Notes: generated by a model from the letters alone, not told the origin. A stretch of DNA of 51,697 nucleotides from JBCDJG01 sp038748065 (GCA_038748065.1 JBCDJG010000033.1:1-51697), one strand, 5' to 3'; counted from the first letter of the stretch, positions 1 through 8,415 are shown. Numbers and translations: made by a program.

Positions 1-1
1 C

Positions 2-256
2 ATTAGCAGCGAAGAGGCTTTCTTTCTCGCCCTATTGCCGCAGCTTCAGGCGCCCGATGATCATGGGCACAGTCTAGAGGCCTTGGCCCAGAGTCTCATC
101 GAGGGCGGCATCAATGGCGTGGAGCCACCCCTGTGCATCATTAATGTGAATGTTCACGCGATGCCCGAGCAACTGGCAGCGTTTGCCAGCAACGTGTCCG
201 CGATTTATGACAAGGCAAGCGCCGCGGGTAAAAAGATACGTGTCTTTGAGGAATAG
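2..256 (+). CDS. C-terminal part of an unrecognised protein (cut by window start)
   Basis: The reading frame is open from the first complete codon of the window to a TAG at 254-256, so this is the last 84 or so residues of a gene that begins upstream. The piece looks soluble, with a hydrophobic beta-like stretch around the PPLCIINVNVHAMP segment followed by a helical, Lys-rich tail ending in RVFEE. There is no cysteine-rich or membrane segment. An internal TTG at 35 could be mistaken for a start, but the frame continues in front of it. I do not recognise the family. It lies 36 bases upstream of the GGCT-like gene on the same strand. Confidence 0.6.
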   Translation: MSSEEAFFLALLPQLQAPDDHGHSLEALAQSLIEGGINGVEPPLCIINVNVHAMPEQLAAFASNVSAIYDKASAAGKKIRVFEE

Positions 257-292
257 GCGAGCCGTCGCCGGGCTTTGCCGCGGTGTCGTGGC

Positions 293-784
293 GTGAAGTA
301 CTTTGCGTACGGCTCCAATATGTCCCTGCCCAGGCTCAGGGCAAGAACGCCAAGCGCAGTCAGGATCGGCGCATGCCGTTTGGAAAAGCACGCGTTGCGC
401 TTTCATAAAGCCGGGCAGGACGGTTCTGGAAAATGCGATGCTCTGCAAACGGGCGACCCAGATGATTTCGTCGTGGGCGCACTGTTTGAAATCGCCGACG
501 CCGAGAAGGCGGCGCTGGATCGAGCCGAGGGCCGGGGTTTCGGGTATCTGGACAAATGGGTCTGTGTAACAGATCTACAAGGCCAGCACTTCGATGCGCT
601 GACCTACTACGCCACGCGCATTGATGCGGCTTTGAAGCCATACAGCTGGTACCTCTATCATGTCGTTTACGGGGCTGAGGAAACAGGCCTTCCCCTTACC
701 TACCGAGCCGCCCTGGAGGGCGTGGAGGCGATTGAGGACCCGGACAGCGACCGAGATGCGCGAGAGCGCGCAATCTACCTTTAA
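293..784 (+). CDS. Gamma-glutamylcyclotransferase (GGCT) fold protein
   Basis: The N-terminus carries the family signature YFAYGSNM (residues 3-10), which forms the nucleotide/phosphate-like loop of the cyclotransferase fold. The segment LDRAEG supplies the expected catalytic glutamate (about residue 79 from this start). Family members turn gamma-glutamyl amines or dipeptides into 5-oxoproline plus the free amine, in the cytoplasm. I chose GTG 293 because the signature normally begins within a few residues of the start; a TTG at 275 in the same frame would add six residues. Neither has a clear ribosome binding site. The length of about 163 residues is normal for the family. The exact substrate cannot be told from sequence. 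A cupin gene follows 21 bases later and may be co-transcribed. Confidence 0.85.
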   Translation: MKYFAYGSNMSLPRLRARTPSAVRIGACRLEKHALRFHKAGQDGSGKCDALQTGDPDDFVVGALFEIADAEKAALDRAEGRGFGYLDKWVCVTDLQGQHFDALTYYATRIDAALKPYSWYLYHVVYGAEETGLPLTYRAALEGVEAIEDPDSDRDARERAIYL

Positions 785-805
785 AGGATCAAGCGAGAGG
801 CCCTC

Positions 806-1162
806 ATGGACGTTCTGGATGTGGTACAGGAGCTGGCGAAGCACCCTTCGGGTACCTTCCTCAACCTGCTAAAGTTCAACGACGCGCAGTTTGGCGCCTG
901 TGACGTAACGGGCGTGTCGCCCGTGTGGGAGATGCACCCCGATACGGATGAGTTTTTCTACATACTCGAGGGGCAGTTTGAGATCACCCTGCTGCAGGAT
1001 GACGGCCCAGAGTCGTTTAACGCAGGCCCAGGGTCCACGTTTGTTGTGCCCGCAGGCATTTGGCATAGGCCTGGTGCACCTGCGGGCTGCAAGTTCATCC
1101 ACTTTACGCCGGGCAAATCACTGCACTCTGAGGCAGAAGATCCCCGCAACACTAGCGCATAA
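806..1162 (+). CDS. Small single-domain cupin protein
   Basis: This 118-residue protein is one conserved cupin barrel. Motif 1 is seen as WEMHPDTDEFFYILEG, with His44 and the acidic pair Asp48-Glu49 as candidate metal ligands and Gly56 closing the motif. Motif 2 is VPAGIWHRP with His87. The usual second histidine of H-x-H is absent, as in several small cupins whose chemistry is unknown. It is probably a cytoplasmic metal-binding protein; function could be enzymatic or ligand-sensing. It sits between the GGCT-like gene and an SDR gene, all on the plus strand with short gaps, so a small operon is possible. Confidence 0.8.
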   Translation: MDVLDVVQELAKHPSGTFLNLLKFNDAQFGACDVTGVSPVWEMHPDTDEFFYILEGQFEITLLQDDGPESFNAGPGSTFVVPAGIWHRPGAPAGCKFIHFTPGKSLHSEAEDPRNTSA

Positions 1163-1187
1163 AGCATCTGAAAAAGGCTGAAGCATA

Positions 1188-1991
1188 ATGGAAAATCTGG
1201 AAGGTAAAGTCGCCGTTGTTACTGGCGCGGGTTCTGGCATAGGGGCTGGCATTGCACGAGCCGCTGCGGCTGCGGGCATGAAAGTGGTGGTCTCTGACAT
1301 TGACCGTGAGCGTGCTCAGGCGGTTAGCGATGCCTTGCCCACAGAGTCTATCGCGTTAGCGACCGACGTCAGTGATCTTTCATCGGTGGAGGCCTTGGCA
1401 GCGGCGAGCGAGGAGGCCTTCGGAGCGGTGCATCTGCTTTGTAACAATGCGGGCGTCTGGGTGGGCTCGCTAATGGAGAAGGCAGACATCAAAGACTGGC
1501 AATACCTGATTAACGTCAACCTCTACGGCGTGATTCATGGCATCAAGGTCTTCCTGCCCAAGATGCTGGCACGGCAGGAGGGCCATATTGTGAACACGGC
1601 ATCGATGGGTGGGTTTATCGCCGGCCCGCCTGAAGGTTTATATTGCACGACCAAGTTCGCAACCGTGGGTTTAAGTGAGTCACTTTTGATGGAGGTTGCC
1701 GATCGCAACATCGGGGTCTCCGTGCTGTGTCCAGGCCTGGTAAAGACTCGGCTGATTGAACTGGCTGACGAGGTGCGGCCTGCAGCACTGCAGACCCAGG
1801 TCAAGCACGATGTGGTCGCACCGGACGTTGATGCTGGCCTTGCGCCGGATGAGGTGGGCCAGCGGGTGATGGATGCGGTCAAGGAGGGGGAGTTCTACAT
1901 CATCACCCACGACGACTACAAGGATGTGATCAAGATGCGTCACGACGGCATCCTGGCGGCCATCGAAAAGCATGCCGAGCGCTACGGCTGA
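1188..1991 (+). CDS. Short-chain dehydrogenase/reductase (SDR)
   Basis: A classical SDR of 267 residues. The nucleotide-binding glycine motif TGAGSGIG is at residues 12-19, NNAG at 86-89, and the catalytic set is Ser139, Tyr152 and Lys156 (YCTTK). Asp37 after the second strand (VVSDID) suggests NAD(H) preference, which is inference. The C-terminal 60 residues are charged and should form the substrate lid. The family oxidises or reduces secondary alcohols and ketones in the cytoplasm; the neighbours do not fix the substrate. It begins 25 bases after the cupin gene. Confidence 0.9.
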   Translation: MENLEGKVAVVTGAGSGIGAGIARAAAAAGMKVVVSDIDRERAQAVSDALPTESIALATDVSDLSSVEALAAASEEAFGAVHLLCNNAGVWVGSLMEKADIKDWQYLINVNLYGVIHGIKVFLPKMLARQEGHIVNTASMGGFIAGPPEGLYCTTKFATVGLSESLLMEVADRNIGVSVLCPGLVKTRLIELADEVRPAALQTQVKHDVVAPDVDAGLAPDEVGQRVMDAVKEGEFYIITHDDYKDVIKMRHDGILAAIEKHAERYG

Positions 1992-2032
1992 TATGGCCAG
2001 CACTTGTTGCGGCCCGTTCCTGCTGCCGCTCT

Positions 2033-2563
2033 GTGAAAGGGGCGATGAATAGGGCTGGCTCCGGGTCGTGCGTGCCCTGCACGGTGAAGGCCTCGCCGGG
2101 CAAGGGCCTGGGCGTCTTCGTGAACGCGGCAGTGCCATCCGGCGCGACCGTCTGGCGCCACCAGCCGGGCCAGTATGAAGTCTTGAATGAGGCATCGCTG
2201 CTAGCCTTACTGGCCGAAGGGTCAAATGAGGAGGCGATCTACGAGCTGACCCACATCACCGGGATCGAGGAGTTTCCCGACTATATGGTCAGGTACCTGG
2301 ATGAAGGCGCGTTGATTAACCATGCCGATCAGGCGAATGTTGCCAGAAAGTATGCGGCCGAAAGCCTGCCGACCCTGGTCGTGTCATCGGTCGAGGAGGC
2401 GATGAAGGCGCTGAATAGCGAACGATTCGATCTGGTTGCCACGCGCGATCTGGTGGCTGGAGAAGAACTGCTGATGGACTACAACGCGGAGCCGGATGAT
2501 CCAGGTTACTTCGACGATGCCTGTGAGCGGTTCGGAGTAACCTGGGGTTGGTTGGAGGCCTAG
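2033..2563 (+). CDS. SET-domain protein (putative protein-lysine methyltransferase)
   Basis: The 176-residue protein shows the SET-domain order: an N-terminal GKGLGVFV segment (residues 23-30, like the G-x-G-x-F motif that contacts S-adenosylmethionine), INHADQANV (95-103, matching the NHS knot strand) and GEELLMDY (143-150, matching the final GEEL-x-x-Y motif). Bacterial SET proteins transfer methyl groups to lysines of bacterial or host proteins. No signal peptide is visible, so it should act in the cytoplasm. GTG 2033 is used here; ATG 2045 in the same frame is an equally possible start, with a purine-rich stretch very close in front. It is convergent with the L31 gene. Confidence 0.75.
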   Translation: MKGAMNRAGSGSCVPCTVKASPGKGLGVFVNAAVPSGATVWRHQPGQYEVLNEASLLALLAEGSNEEAIYELTHITGIEEFPDYMVRYLDEGALINHADQANVARKYAAESLPTLVVSSVEEAMKALNSERFDLVATRDLVAGEELLMDYNAEPDDPGYFDDACERFGVTWGWLEA

Positions 2564-2581
2564 AGTGCGCTCGGTTGCGCC

Positions 2582-2833
2582 TTAGCTGTCGCTGCCGCGA
2601 TTGAAGCGCTTGTTGAACTTCGCGATGCGACCGTCGTTCTTTGCCACCTGCTGTTTGCCCGTGTAAAAGGGGTGCGAGGCACTGGAAACGTCCAGCGTAA
2701 CGTAGGGGTATTCCTTGCCCTCGTACTCCGCGGTCTGGCTCGTTTGCGCCGTCGAGCCGATCACAAAATAAGTGTTGGACGAGGTATCGTGGAACAGTAC
2801 ATCCCGGTACTCCGGGTGGATATCTGCTTTCAT
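2582..2833 (-). CDS. rpmE2: 50S ribosomal protein L31, type B (zinc-independent)
   Basis: The 83-residue protein starts MKADIHPEYR and ends with the basic KFNKRFNRG segment, as expected for type B L31. It contains no cysteine, so it is the zinc-independent C-minus paralogue that replaces the zinc-binding form in zinc-starved bacteria. In many proteobacteria this paralogue is repressed by Zur; I did not find a convincing Zur box in the short gap before the divergent lipase-like gene. It acts in the large ribosomal subunit. Confidence 0.95.
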   Translation of the reverse strand: MKADIHPEYRDVLFHDTSSNTYFVIGSTAQTSQTAEYEGKEYPYVTLDVSSASHPFYTGKQQVAKNDGRIAKFNKRFNRGSDS

Positions 2834-2884
2834 GGTACGGACCTTTAAAAATTGAGCGGCGCAGGGTACAACATATCGGTGGCT

Positions 2885-3646
2885 ATGACAATGAACGCCA
2901 GGCGGCTAGCGGCCTGGCGCGTATTGCCGCTGGTCTTGACCTGGGCCCTTGGCCTGGCTATAGCCAGCCCGGCAGCGGCGCTTGAATGCGTTATCCTGCT
3001 TCACGGTCTGGCCAGGACGTCCTCGTCGATGGCAGAGATGGCCGCCGCCTTCGAGCAGCAGGGCTATGCGGTCGCCAATGAGGGCTATCCGTCCCGCGAA
3101 TTTCCCATTGAGGAGCTGGCTGTTATGGCAGTGGAGGCGGGCGTGGAGGCCTGCCCGAGCGATTCGAAGGTGCACTTTGTGACCCATTCCCTGGGCGGCA
3201 TTCTGGTCCGCTATTACTTGTCCGCCAATGAACTGCCATCGCTTGGCCGCGTGGTGATGCTCGCCCCGCCCAACCAGGGCAGCGAGATTGTGGATGATTA
3301 CCGCTCCTTGCCGGGTTTTGAGTTCCTCAATGGCCCTGCCGGGCAGCAGTTAGGCACCGACTCTGAGAGCATTCCCTCCACGCTGGGCCCCGTGACCTAT
3401 GAGGCCGGGATCATAGCGGGGACGCGAACGTTCAACCCCATCCTGTCGCAGTCTTTGCCGAACCCCGATGACGGCAAGGTGTCTGTTGAACGCACGAAAG
3501 TCGAAGGCATGGCGGATTTTATTGTTCTGCCTTACTCACATCCGTTTATTATGAAGGCCGACGAGGTGATCGAGCAGACCCTGTATTTCATAAAACGCGG
3601 TGAGTTTTCGAAGGCAGCCTCCGAGCTGCCCTCGGCAAGTGACTAA
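2885..3646 (+). CDS. Exported alpha/beta-hydrolase (lipase/esterase-like)
   Basis: After a basic N-terminus comes a hydrophobic signal sequence ending near PAAA, then the oxyanion-hole segment ILLHGLAR and the nucleophile elbow HSLGG, with an acid/His pair expected in the C-terminal half (a His lies in PYSHPF). Size and order match small bacterial triacylglycerol-lipase/esterase-like hydrolases that work in the periplasm or outside. The frame is open further upstream to a TTG at 2852, but ATG 2885 or 2891 places the basic residues directly before the hydrophobic core, so I prefer 2885. It is divergent from the L31 gene. The natural substrate is unknown. Confidence 0.8.
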   Translation: MTMNARRLAAWRVLPLVLTWALGLAIASPAAALECVILLHGLARTSSSMAEMAAAFEQQGYAVANEGYPSREFPIEELAVMAVEAGVEACPSDSKVHFVTHSLGGILVRYYLSANELPSLGRVVMLAPPNQGSEIVDDYRSLPGFEFLNGPAGQQLGTDSESIPSTLGPVTYEAGIIAGTRTFNPILSQSLPNPDDGKVSVERTKVEGMADFIVLPYSHPFIMKADEVIEQTLYFIKRGEFSKAASELPSASD

Positions 3647-3704
3647 TGCGGTATTTTCGATCAGAATGCGGCGCTTCTAGCCGCAATATGAAAAGGACGA
3701 AGCT

Positions 3705-4103
3705 GTGAAAAAACGCATTTTGGCTGGCCTGGCCATTCTACTTCTGGCATCCGGCGCGATAGCGCAAGGGGATGGCAAGAGCGTCGCGTTGGCGTGGCTG
3801 CAACTCGTTGATGCGGGCAGCTACGCTGCGAGCTGGGATCAGGCCGCGCCGTTTTTTCAGCAGCAGGTCTCCAAATCGCAGTGGGAAAGCGCGGTCGGTA
3901 GCGTGCGTGCGCCGCTGGGCGAACTGATCTCGCGCGAGGTGGTTTCGGCAACCGCCTATACCAGCCTCCCGGGCGCGCCAGATGGCGAGTACATCGTGCT
4001 CAGCATCAATGCCAGCTACGAGGGCCAGGAATCAGCGATAGAAACTGTCACGATGAGCATCGTGGATGGCGTCTGGCGAGTCGTTGGCTATTTCATTCGC
4101 TAG
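3705..4103 (+). CDS. DUF4019-family exported protein
   Basis: The 132-residue protein has a 20-residue signal peptide ending in AIA-Q. The mature part follows the DUF4019 pattern: alternating Trp and acidic residues at SYAASWDQAAPFF, then QW, and an R-x-PLG-x-x-x-SR segment. DUF4019 proteins are small periplasmic or lipoprotein-like domains of unknown role, related in shape to NTF2-like folds. The start is a GTG preceded by AAAGGAC at a good distance. It sits alone between the lipase-like gene and the CysK-like gene. Confidence 0.8.
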   Translation: MKKRILAGLAILLLASGAIAQGDGKSVALAWLQLVDAGSYAASWDQAAPFFQQQVSKSQWESAVGSVRAPLGELISREVVSATAYTSLPGAPDGEYIVLSINASYEGQESAIETVTMSIVDGVWRVVGYFIR

Positions 4104-4147
4104 CTTTCGGCGTCCACCCTGGCACGAGCACGATAAAGAGAACCACT

Positions 4148-5074
4148 ATGCTATTCAATAACGCGCTGGACATGATCGGCAACACGCCGCTTATTCACCT
4201 TGCCAAGGTGTTTCCAGGGGCTGGCCGAATCTATGGCAAAGCCGAGTTCGTGCAGCCCGGCGGCAGCGTGAAAGACCGCGCCGCCCTGAAGATCATTAGC
4301 GGCGCTCACGAGCGAGGCGAGCTCGAGCAAGGGCAGCCAGTGGTAGAAATGACCAGCGGCAACATGGGCGCCGGTCTGGCCGTGGTCTGCAATGTGTTCG
4401 GCAACCCTTTCACCGCGGTGATGTCGGAGGGTAACAGTCCGGCCAGGGTCACGATGCTGGAAGGGGTCGGAGCCAACGTGGTGCTGGTGCCACAGGTCGA
4501 TGGCGCGCCGGGCAAAGTCACCGGTAAGGATATTGCCGCGGCGACCGAGCGGGCCAAAAGCCTGAATGCGGAGGTCGGTGGCTACTACGTCGATCAGTTT
4601 AATAATCCTGCCAGCACCCGTGCACACTACAGCAGCACCGGACCTGAGATCTGGCGTGATCTTGATGGCAAGGTCTCGGCTTTCGTCGCCGCCGCGGGCA
4701 GCGGGGGTACTTTTACAGGCACCAGCCAGTTCCTGAAGGAACAGGATGCTTCGGTGTTTTGCGCCGCCGTCGAACCCGAGGGATCACGTATTCTGGCGGG
4801 AGAGCCGGTCACCAAGCCTCAACATCTTTTACAAGGCACGGGCTACGGCATCCCTCTGCCGCATTGGCACAGCGAACTGGTCGATGACTATCTGGCCGTA
4901 ACCGACGATGAAGCGGTGGAGTATCGCGATCGACTGGCACGCCTGGAGGGCCTTTATGTCGGTTACTCAGCGGCCGCCAACGTATGCGCCGCCATAAAGC
5001 TCATTGAGAGCGGCAAACTGGGCGAGAACCCCGTCGTTGTAACGATTCTTTGTGACACGGGTCTGAAGTACTGA
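4148..5074 (+). CDS. PLP-dependent cysteine synthase family protein
   Basis: This is a fold-type II PLP enzyme of 308 residues. It has the entry IGNTPLIHL, the PLP lysine Lys42 in GGSVKDR, the substrate/phosphate loop TSGNMG (about 69-74), and the second glycine loop AAGSGG. The family replaces the O-acetyl or O-phospho group of serine derivatives with sulfide or another nucleophile. The usual TSGNTG is TSGNMG here, so the substrate may differ from O-acetylserine. The gene shares one base with the next start (TGATG at 5072-5076), so it is translationally coupled to an HXXEE membrane protein, an unusual partner for a cysteine synthase. Confidence 0.85.
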   Translation: MLFNNALDMIGNTPLIHLAKVFPGAGRIYGKAEFVQPGGSVKDRAALKIISGAHERGELEQGQPVVEMTSGNMGAGLAVVCNVFGNPFTAVMSEGNSPARVTMLEGVGANVVLVPQVDGAPGKVTGKDIAAATERAKSLNAEVGGYYVDQFNNPASTRAHYSSTGPEIWRDLDGKVSAFVAAAGSGGTFTGTSQFLKEQDASVFCAAVEPEGSRILAGEPVTKPQHLLQGTGYGIPLPHWHSELVDDYLAVTDDEAVEYRDRLARLEGLYVGYSAAANVCAAIKLIESGKLGENPVVVTILCDTGLKY

Positions 5075-5832
5075 TGCTCGCAAGGGCAGCGCTTGCCCTG
5101 CTCCTTGTGATGCTCTGGCTGCCCATCGGGCAACACGCTTTCCTGGTGCCACACTGGATGAAAGTGGGCACCTTTATCGCGCCCGTGCTGCTGTATTTCT
5201 GCTTCGCAGAGGGAGAGGGCCGGGCGGCTTACTCGGGCCTCAGGACTCTCGCGGTGCTGATGCTGGTGCTTTACATCGTGCACCAATTCGAGGAGCACTG
5301 GCTCGATGTTTTCGGCAACGAGTATGCGTTTTATGGCGCGGTAAACGAGCTGCTGGCCAGTGCCCTAGGCCAGGACGCCGCTGGCTTCGAAGTCCTTACC
5401 CCTGCTTCGATCTTTGTGATCAATACGTCCCTTGTCTGGCTGGTAGGCCTACTCGCCATTGAATCCGCCGGAACGCGGCGTTTTCCGGTGCTTGCGATGA
5501 ATGGCATTATCCTGGTCAACGCGATAACCCACATCGTGGCAGCCATCATTCAGCAGGCCTATAACCCCGGCCTGCTGAGTGCGGCACTACTGTTCGTGCC
5601 TTTTGCACTGTGGTTTTATCACCGCGCCTTGGTCGTCGATGGCGTACCGGCGCAGCAGGCTGTGGCCAGCGTTATCTGGGCCTTGCTGGCGCACGTCCTG
5701 ATGGTAGGGGGATTGTTGGGTGCTAACTGGTTAAGGTGGTATCCCGAATTCCTATATTTTGTTGCACTGGTGCTTTGGTCACTGGTGCCGTTGGCGCTCT
5801 TTCGCGGTTCAACTGGACAAGTGGAAAAATAA
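5074..5832 (+). CDS. HXXEE-domain integral membrane protein
   Basis: The 252-residue protein has about seven hydrophobic helices. In the third lies the name-giving motif: His70, Glu73 and Glu74 followed by His75 (HQFEEH). A second conserved histidine sits in NAITHI in a later helix, and a third near FYHRAL. The arrangement suggests a metal-binding or hydrolytic active site in the inner membrane; HXXEE proteins have no assigned reaction. It starts inside the stop codon of the CysK-like gene, so the two are made together. Confidence 0.8.
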   Translation: MLARAALALLLVMLWLPIGQHAFLVPHWMKVGTFIAPVLLYFCFAEGEGRAAYSGLRTLAVLMLVLYIVHQFEEHWLDVFGNEYAFYGAVNELLASALGQDAAGFEVLTPASIFVINTSLVWLVGLLAIESAGTRRFPVLAMNGIILVNAITHIVAAIIQQAYNPGLLSAALLFVPFALWFYHRALVVDGVPAQQAVASVIWALLAHVLMVGGLLGANWLRWYPEFLYFVALVLWSLVPLALFRGSTGQVEK

Positions 5833-5884
5833 TCGAATGAACAAATACCAGCATGCCGCTGGCGTGAGGAAGAGGCGACGGTAG

Positions 5885-6181
5885 ATGGCGATCCGCCCTG
5901 AAACGCGGCTCAAGCAGATCGAAAGCCAGTGGCTGGTCATTGCGCTGCAGGATGTGCCCTTCGTGGTCGGCCTCGGCCTTTCGCTGCACGCATTCTTCAG
6001 CCCGGGTGAGGCCGTACTGGATGTGCTGAACAAGCCCAACGTGGTGCACACCTTGCTGGTGGGCTGCGTGCTCGTACTGAGCTTCAACGCCTATCGGCTG
6101 TTCAGGCTGGCCATGGAGAAGAACAGGCTGCTTACTGTGATGGCTGAGCGGGATTCGAACAAACCGGATGACAAAGCCTGA
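5885..6181 (+). CDS. Small two-helix membrane protein, unrecognised
   Basis: The 98-residue protein has a charged N-terminus, two hydrophobic segments (around VPFVVGLGLSL and HTLLVGCVLVLSF) and a charged C-terminal tail. The start ATG is preceded by GAGG at a plausible distance. I do not recognise the family and see no catalytic motif. It overlaps the next gene by 14 bases and may be co-translated with it. Confidence 0.65.
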   Translation: MAIRPETRLKQIESQWLVIALQDVPFVVGLGLSLHAFFSPGEAVLDVLNKPNVVHTLLVGCVLVLSFNAYRLFRLAMEKNRLLTVMAERDSNKPDDKA

Positions 6182-6467
6182 CGTATGCTCCTGCATGTCA
6201 CGCAAAACAGCCAGCGCGAAGCTCGCAGAAGCAGACCGATCCCGCGTTATCGAGATGGCCTGGGAGGACCGTACGCCTTTTGAGGCGATTGAGGCCACCT
6301 ATGGCCTTTCCGAAGCTGAGGTCATCCAGCTGATGCGGCGCTCGCTCAAACCGTCCAGCTTCCGCCTGTGGCGATCGCGGGTTGGTGGCCGCACCACCAA
6401 GCATCGAGCGCTGCGCGGGCACACGGTTGGCCGTGGCTACTGTCCTACCCAATACAAGCCGCGATAG
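6168..6467 (+). CDS. TIGR03643-family small protein
   Basis: The core reads EMAWEDRTPFEAIE, then LSEAEVIQLMRRSLKPSSF, RLWRSRVGGR and a basic tail. This is the conserved pattern of the TIGR03643 family, whose sequence reads like a short DNA-binding helical domain; the function is unknown. A start at ATG 6168 overlaps the previous gene; ATG 6195 would remove a nine-residue Cys-containing leader and begins closer to the conserved part. No signal or membrane segment is seen. Confidence 0.8.
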   Translation: MTKPDVCSCMSRKTASAKLAEADRSRVIEMAWEDRTPFEAIEATYGLSEAEVIQLMRRSLKPSSFRLWRSRVGGRTTKHRALRGHTVGRGYCPTQYKPR

Positions 6468-6504
6468 ACTAGGCGCTGTCGGGTTTAACGGGCGCTAAAT
6501 TGCT

Positions 6505-7296
6505 GTGGGCATACCTTCTTTCACGCGCGATGGCCATAGTGGCGACATCGTCACAGCGCTACTGGAAACAGGCGGCGCTATTGTAGACAGTGTGGCCGAT
6601 GCGCCATTGCTTAACGCCGTATCACAGGGACTACGACCCCACTACGACGCGATGGGCCGTAGCTTCGAAACGGATTTTAACGGCTATCAGACACTGCGCC
6701 TCAGCGGCATTCTGGCGCTGTCACGCAGCTCGGCCGAACTGATCGCCCACCCGCTGGTCATGGCCGTGGCCGACGCCGTTTTGTTGCGCCACTGCCTGAA
6801 CTATCGCATTGGCAGCTGCACGGCGATCGAGATTCAGCCGGGTGAGGGAGACCAAGAGCTGCATCGCGATGATGATTTCTATCCCTTGCGTATCCCGGAG
6901 GTGGAGTACCAGATTTCCGCGATGTGGGCGCTGGACGATTTCACCCTGGAAAACGGCGCCACCCGCGTGGTGGCCGGTAGCCATGATATGCGCGATATCG
7001 ATACAGTCCAGGAGGCCGAGGTATCGCGGGCCGTGATGCCTCGGGGCTCGGTGCTTTTTTACCTCGGCTCTACGGTTCACGGCGGCGCTGCTAATCGCTC
7101 TACCAGCGCGCGTTCGGGCCTGATCAACACCTACGCCCTCGGCTGGCTGCGCCAGGAGGAAAATCAGTACCTGACCATCCCGCGCCACATCGCCGACAGT
7201 TATCCGGAGTCACTACGGCGCTTAATGGGCTACCAGTCGCACGGCGATCTGGGCGTGTACCCCGACGATCCCGACGGTAACTTCTACCAATCCTGA
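6505..7296 (+). CDS. Phytanoyl-CoA dioxygenase (PhyH) family Fe(II)/2-oxoglutarate oxygenase
   Basis: The 263-residue protein has the facial triad of non-haem iron oxygenases: His120 and Asp122 (HRDDDF) and His192 in STVHGG. Arg203 is placed to bind the 2-oxoglutarate carboxylate. PhyH-family enzymes hydroxylate acyl-CoA, small molecules or secondary metabolites using O2 and 2-oxoglutarate, in the cytoplasm. The start is a GTG with no strong ribosome binding site. Two GNAT-like paralogues follow on the same strand and could act with it; the substrate is not deducible. Confidence 0.9.
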   Translation: MGIPSFTRDGHSGDIVTALLETGGAIVDSVADAPLLNAVSQGLRPHYDAMGRSFETDFNGYQTLRLSGILALSRSSAELIAHPLVMAVADAVLLRHCLNYRIGSCTAIEIQPGEGDQELHRDDDFYPLRIPEVEYQISAMWALDDFTLENGATRVVAGSHDMRDIDTVQEAEVSRAVMPRGSVLFYLGSTVHGGAANRSTSARSGLINTYALGWLRQEENQYLTIPRHIADSYPESLRRLMGYQSHGDLGVYPDDPDGNFYQS

Positions 7297-7377
7297 TATA
7301 GCGCGTTCAATTTGCTAGATCGCCTGCGGGAAATCGGAGAAAATACGGCCTCCCCCGTCGGCGGAGCTGCTGTCCCT

Positions 7378-8415
7378 ATGATGCCCGTATTTACCTACCA
7401 GAAGGTTGCCAGCCCTATGCTCCCGGCATTGCGGCAGGAGATCGAGAACCTGTGGCGCCAGGAACAGGCGGGCATTGAAAACGTTGAGGAGCGCCTTTCG
7501 CAAATTCGTTGGGTAGGTCGCGACGAAGACGGGACGCTCGCGGGTGTGTGTTCAAGCCAGGTGGAGAAGGGCGTTTTTAACAGCCAGTACTTTCACGCCA
7601 TGCGCGTACTGGTCGGCAAGCCCTACCGGCAGAATCTGCTGGCCTTCGAACTTCTCGCCCACATGGTTGAAGACCTGCACGTTCAACGGCAGGGCAAGGG
7701 CCAGATCGGGCCTGTGGGCGTCAAAGCGATTATCCAGTCGAGTATCGTCGCGGAGCGCGGCGCCATCCACTGCACGCGGACTTTCCAGTTTCCCGTCAAC
7801 AAGATTCCCTACACCTTTTTGTTGTCGGGTTTTACATCCCGCAAGCACCCCGAGTACTGCTGCTATTTCCCCGACGACGGCGATAGTGCCAAGGCGGTGC
7901 TGGCGCGTTGGGCCGCGGACAGTGAAGCCTTCAGCAAAGAGGCATCAATTGTCGCTTTGGGCGATACCTCCCCCGAGTCGGATTGGCATGCAGCGCTGGC
8001 GCTCACGGCAGGAGGCACCGAGAGTGGCGGCGTGTCCCGCGAACTGCAGACGCCGCACTACCGCAAGCTTTATACGCTGACACACAATGGCCAGCTCCAG
8101 GCGGTCTGCGAGCTGGTGCCGCGCGAGGTGCCAGAGATCAACGCGCGCCTGCTGGGCCTGCATCTGCACGCGGCGCCCGAGGCCGCCGAGGTCGATTTGC
8201 TCGCCTGCCTGGCGCGCGAAGTCTTCGAGCAGCTTAACCAGCCGGGCCAGCCGAGTGCCGCAGATGCGGCGGGGCTTTTTCTTGTGTACACAAGCCGTAC
8301 AGGTCTGCCTATTGTTTGTCCGGTGACAGGCTTTCACCTGCATGGCGTGGACCGGCAGGGTCAGGAGTTGCGGGTGCGCTTTTTTGAAGAGATTAAGGTT
8401 AAGGTGCCGCTGTAG
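7378..8415 (+). CDS. GNAT-like protein, first of a tandem paralogous pair
   Basis: The N-terminal 100 residues read like a GNAT acyltransferase core: a helix LWRQEQAGI, a strand GTLAGVCSS, a strand FHAMRVLVG, then the acyl-CoA-loop-like PYRQNLLAFELL. The middle contains FLLSGFTSRKHPEYCCYF, which matches the FNLSGFT...YIYYF segment of the next protein, so the two are paralogues. The C-terminal half looks like a second, more decayed copy of the same fold. ATG 7378 (or 7381) is preferred over the upstream in-frame TTG at 7312, which has no ribosome binding site. I assign no substrate. It lies 81 bases after the PhyH gene. Confidence 0.65.
   Translation: MMPVFTYQKVASPMLPALRQEIENLWRQEQAGIENVEERLSQIRWVGRDEDGTLAGVCSSQVEKGVFNSQYFHAMRVLVGKPYRQNLLAFELLAHMVEDLHVQRQGKGQIGPVGVKAIIQSSIVAERGAIHCTRTFQFPVNKIPYTFLLSGFTSRKHPEYCCYFPDDGDSAKAVLARWAADSEAFSKEASIVALGDTSPESDWHAALALTAGGTESGGVSRELQTPHYRKLYTLTHNGQLQAVCELVPREVPEINARLLGLHLHAAPEAAEVDLLACLAREVFEQLNQPGQPSAADAAGLFLVYTSRTGLPIVCPVTGFHLHGVDRQGQELRVRFFEEIKVKVPL

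Noticed and set aside
3667..3685. Hairpin TGCGGC-GCTTCTA-GCCGCA after the lipase-like gene
   Set aside because: No T-run follows and it lies within 20 bases of the next ribosome binding site; not enough for a terminator call.
8281..8294. Perfect 14-bp palindrome CTTGTGTACACAAG resembling the TTGTATACAA family
   Set aside because: It lies inside the coding part of the first GNAT-like gene, far from any start, and the codons read as normal protein, so I treat it as chance.
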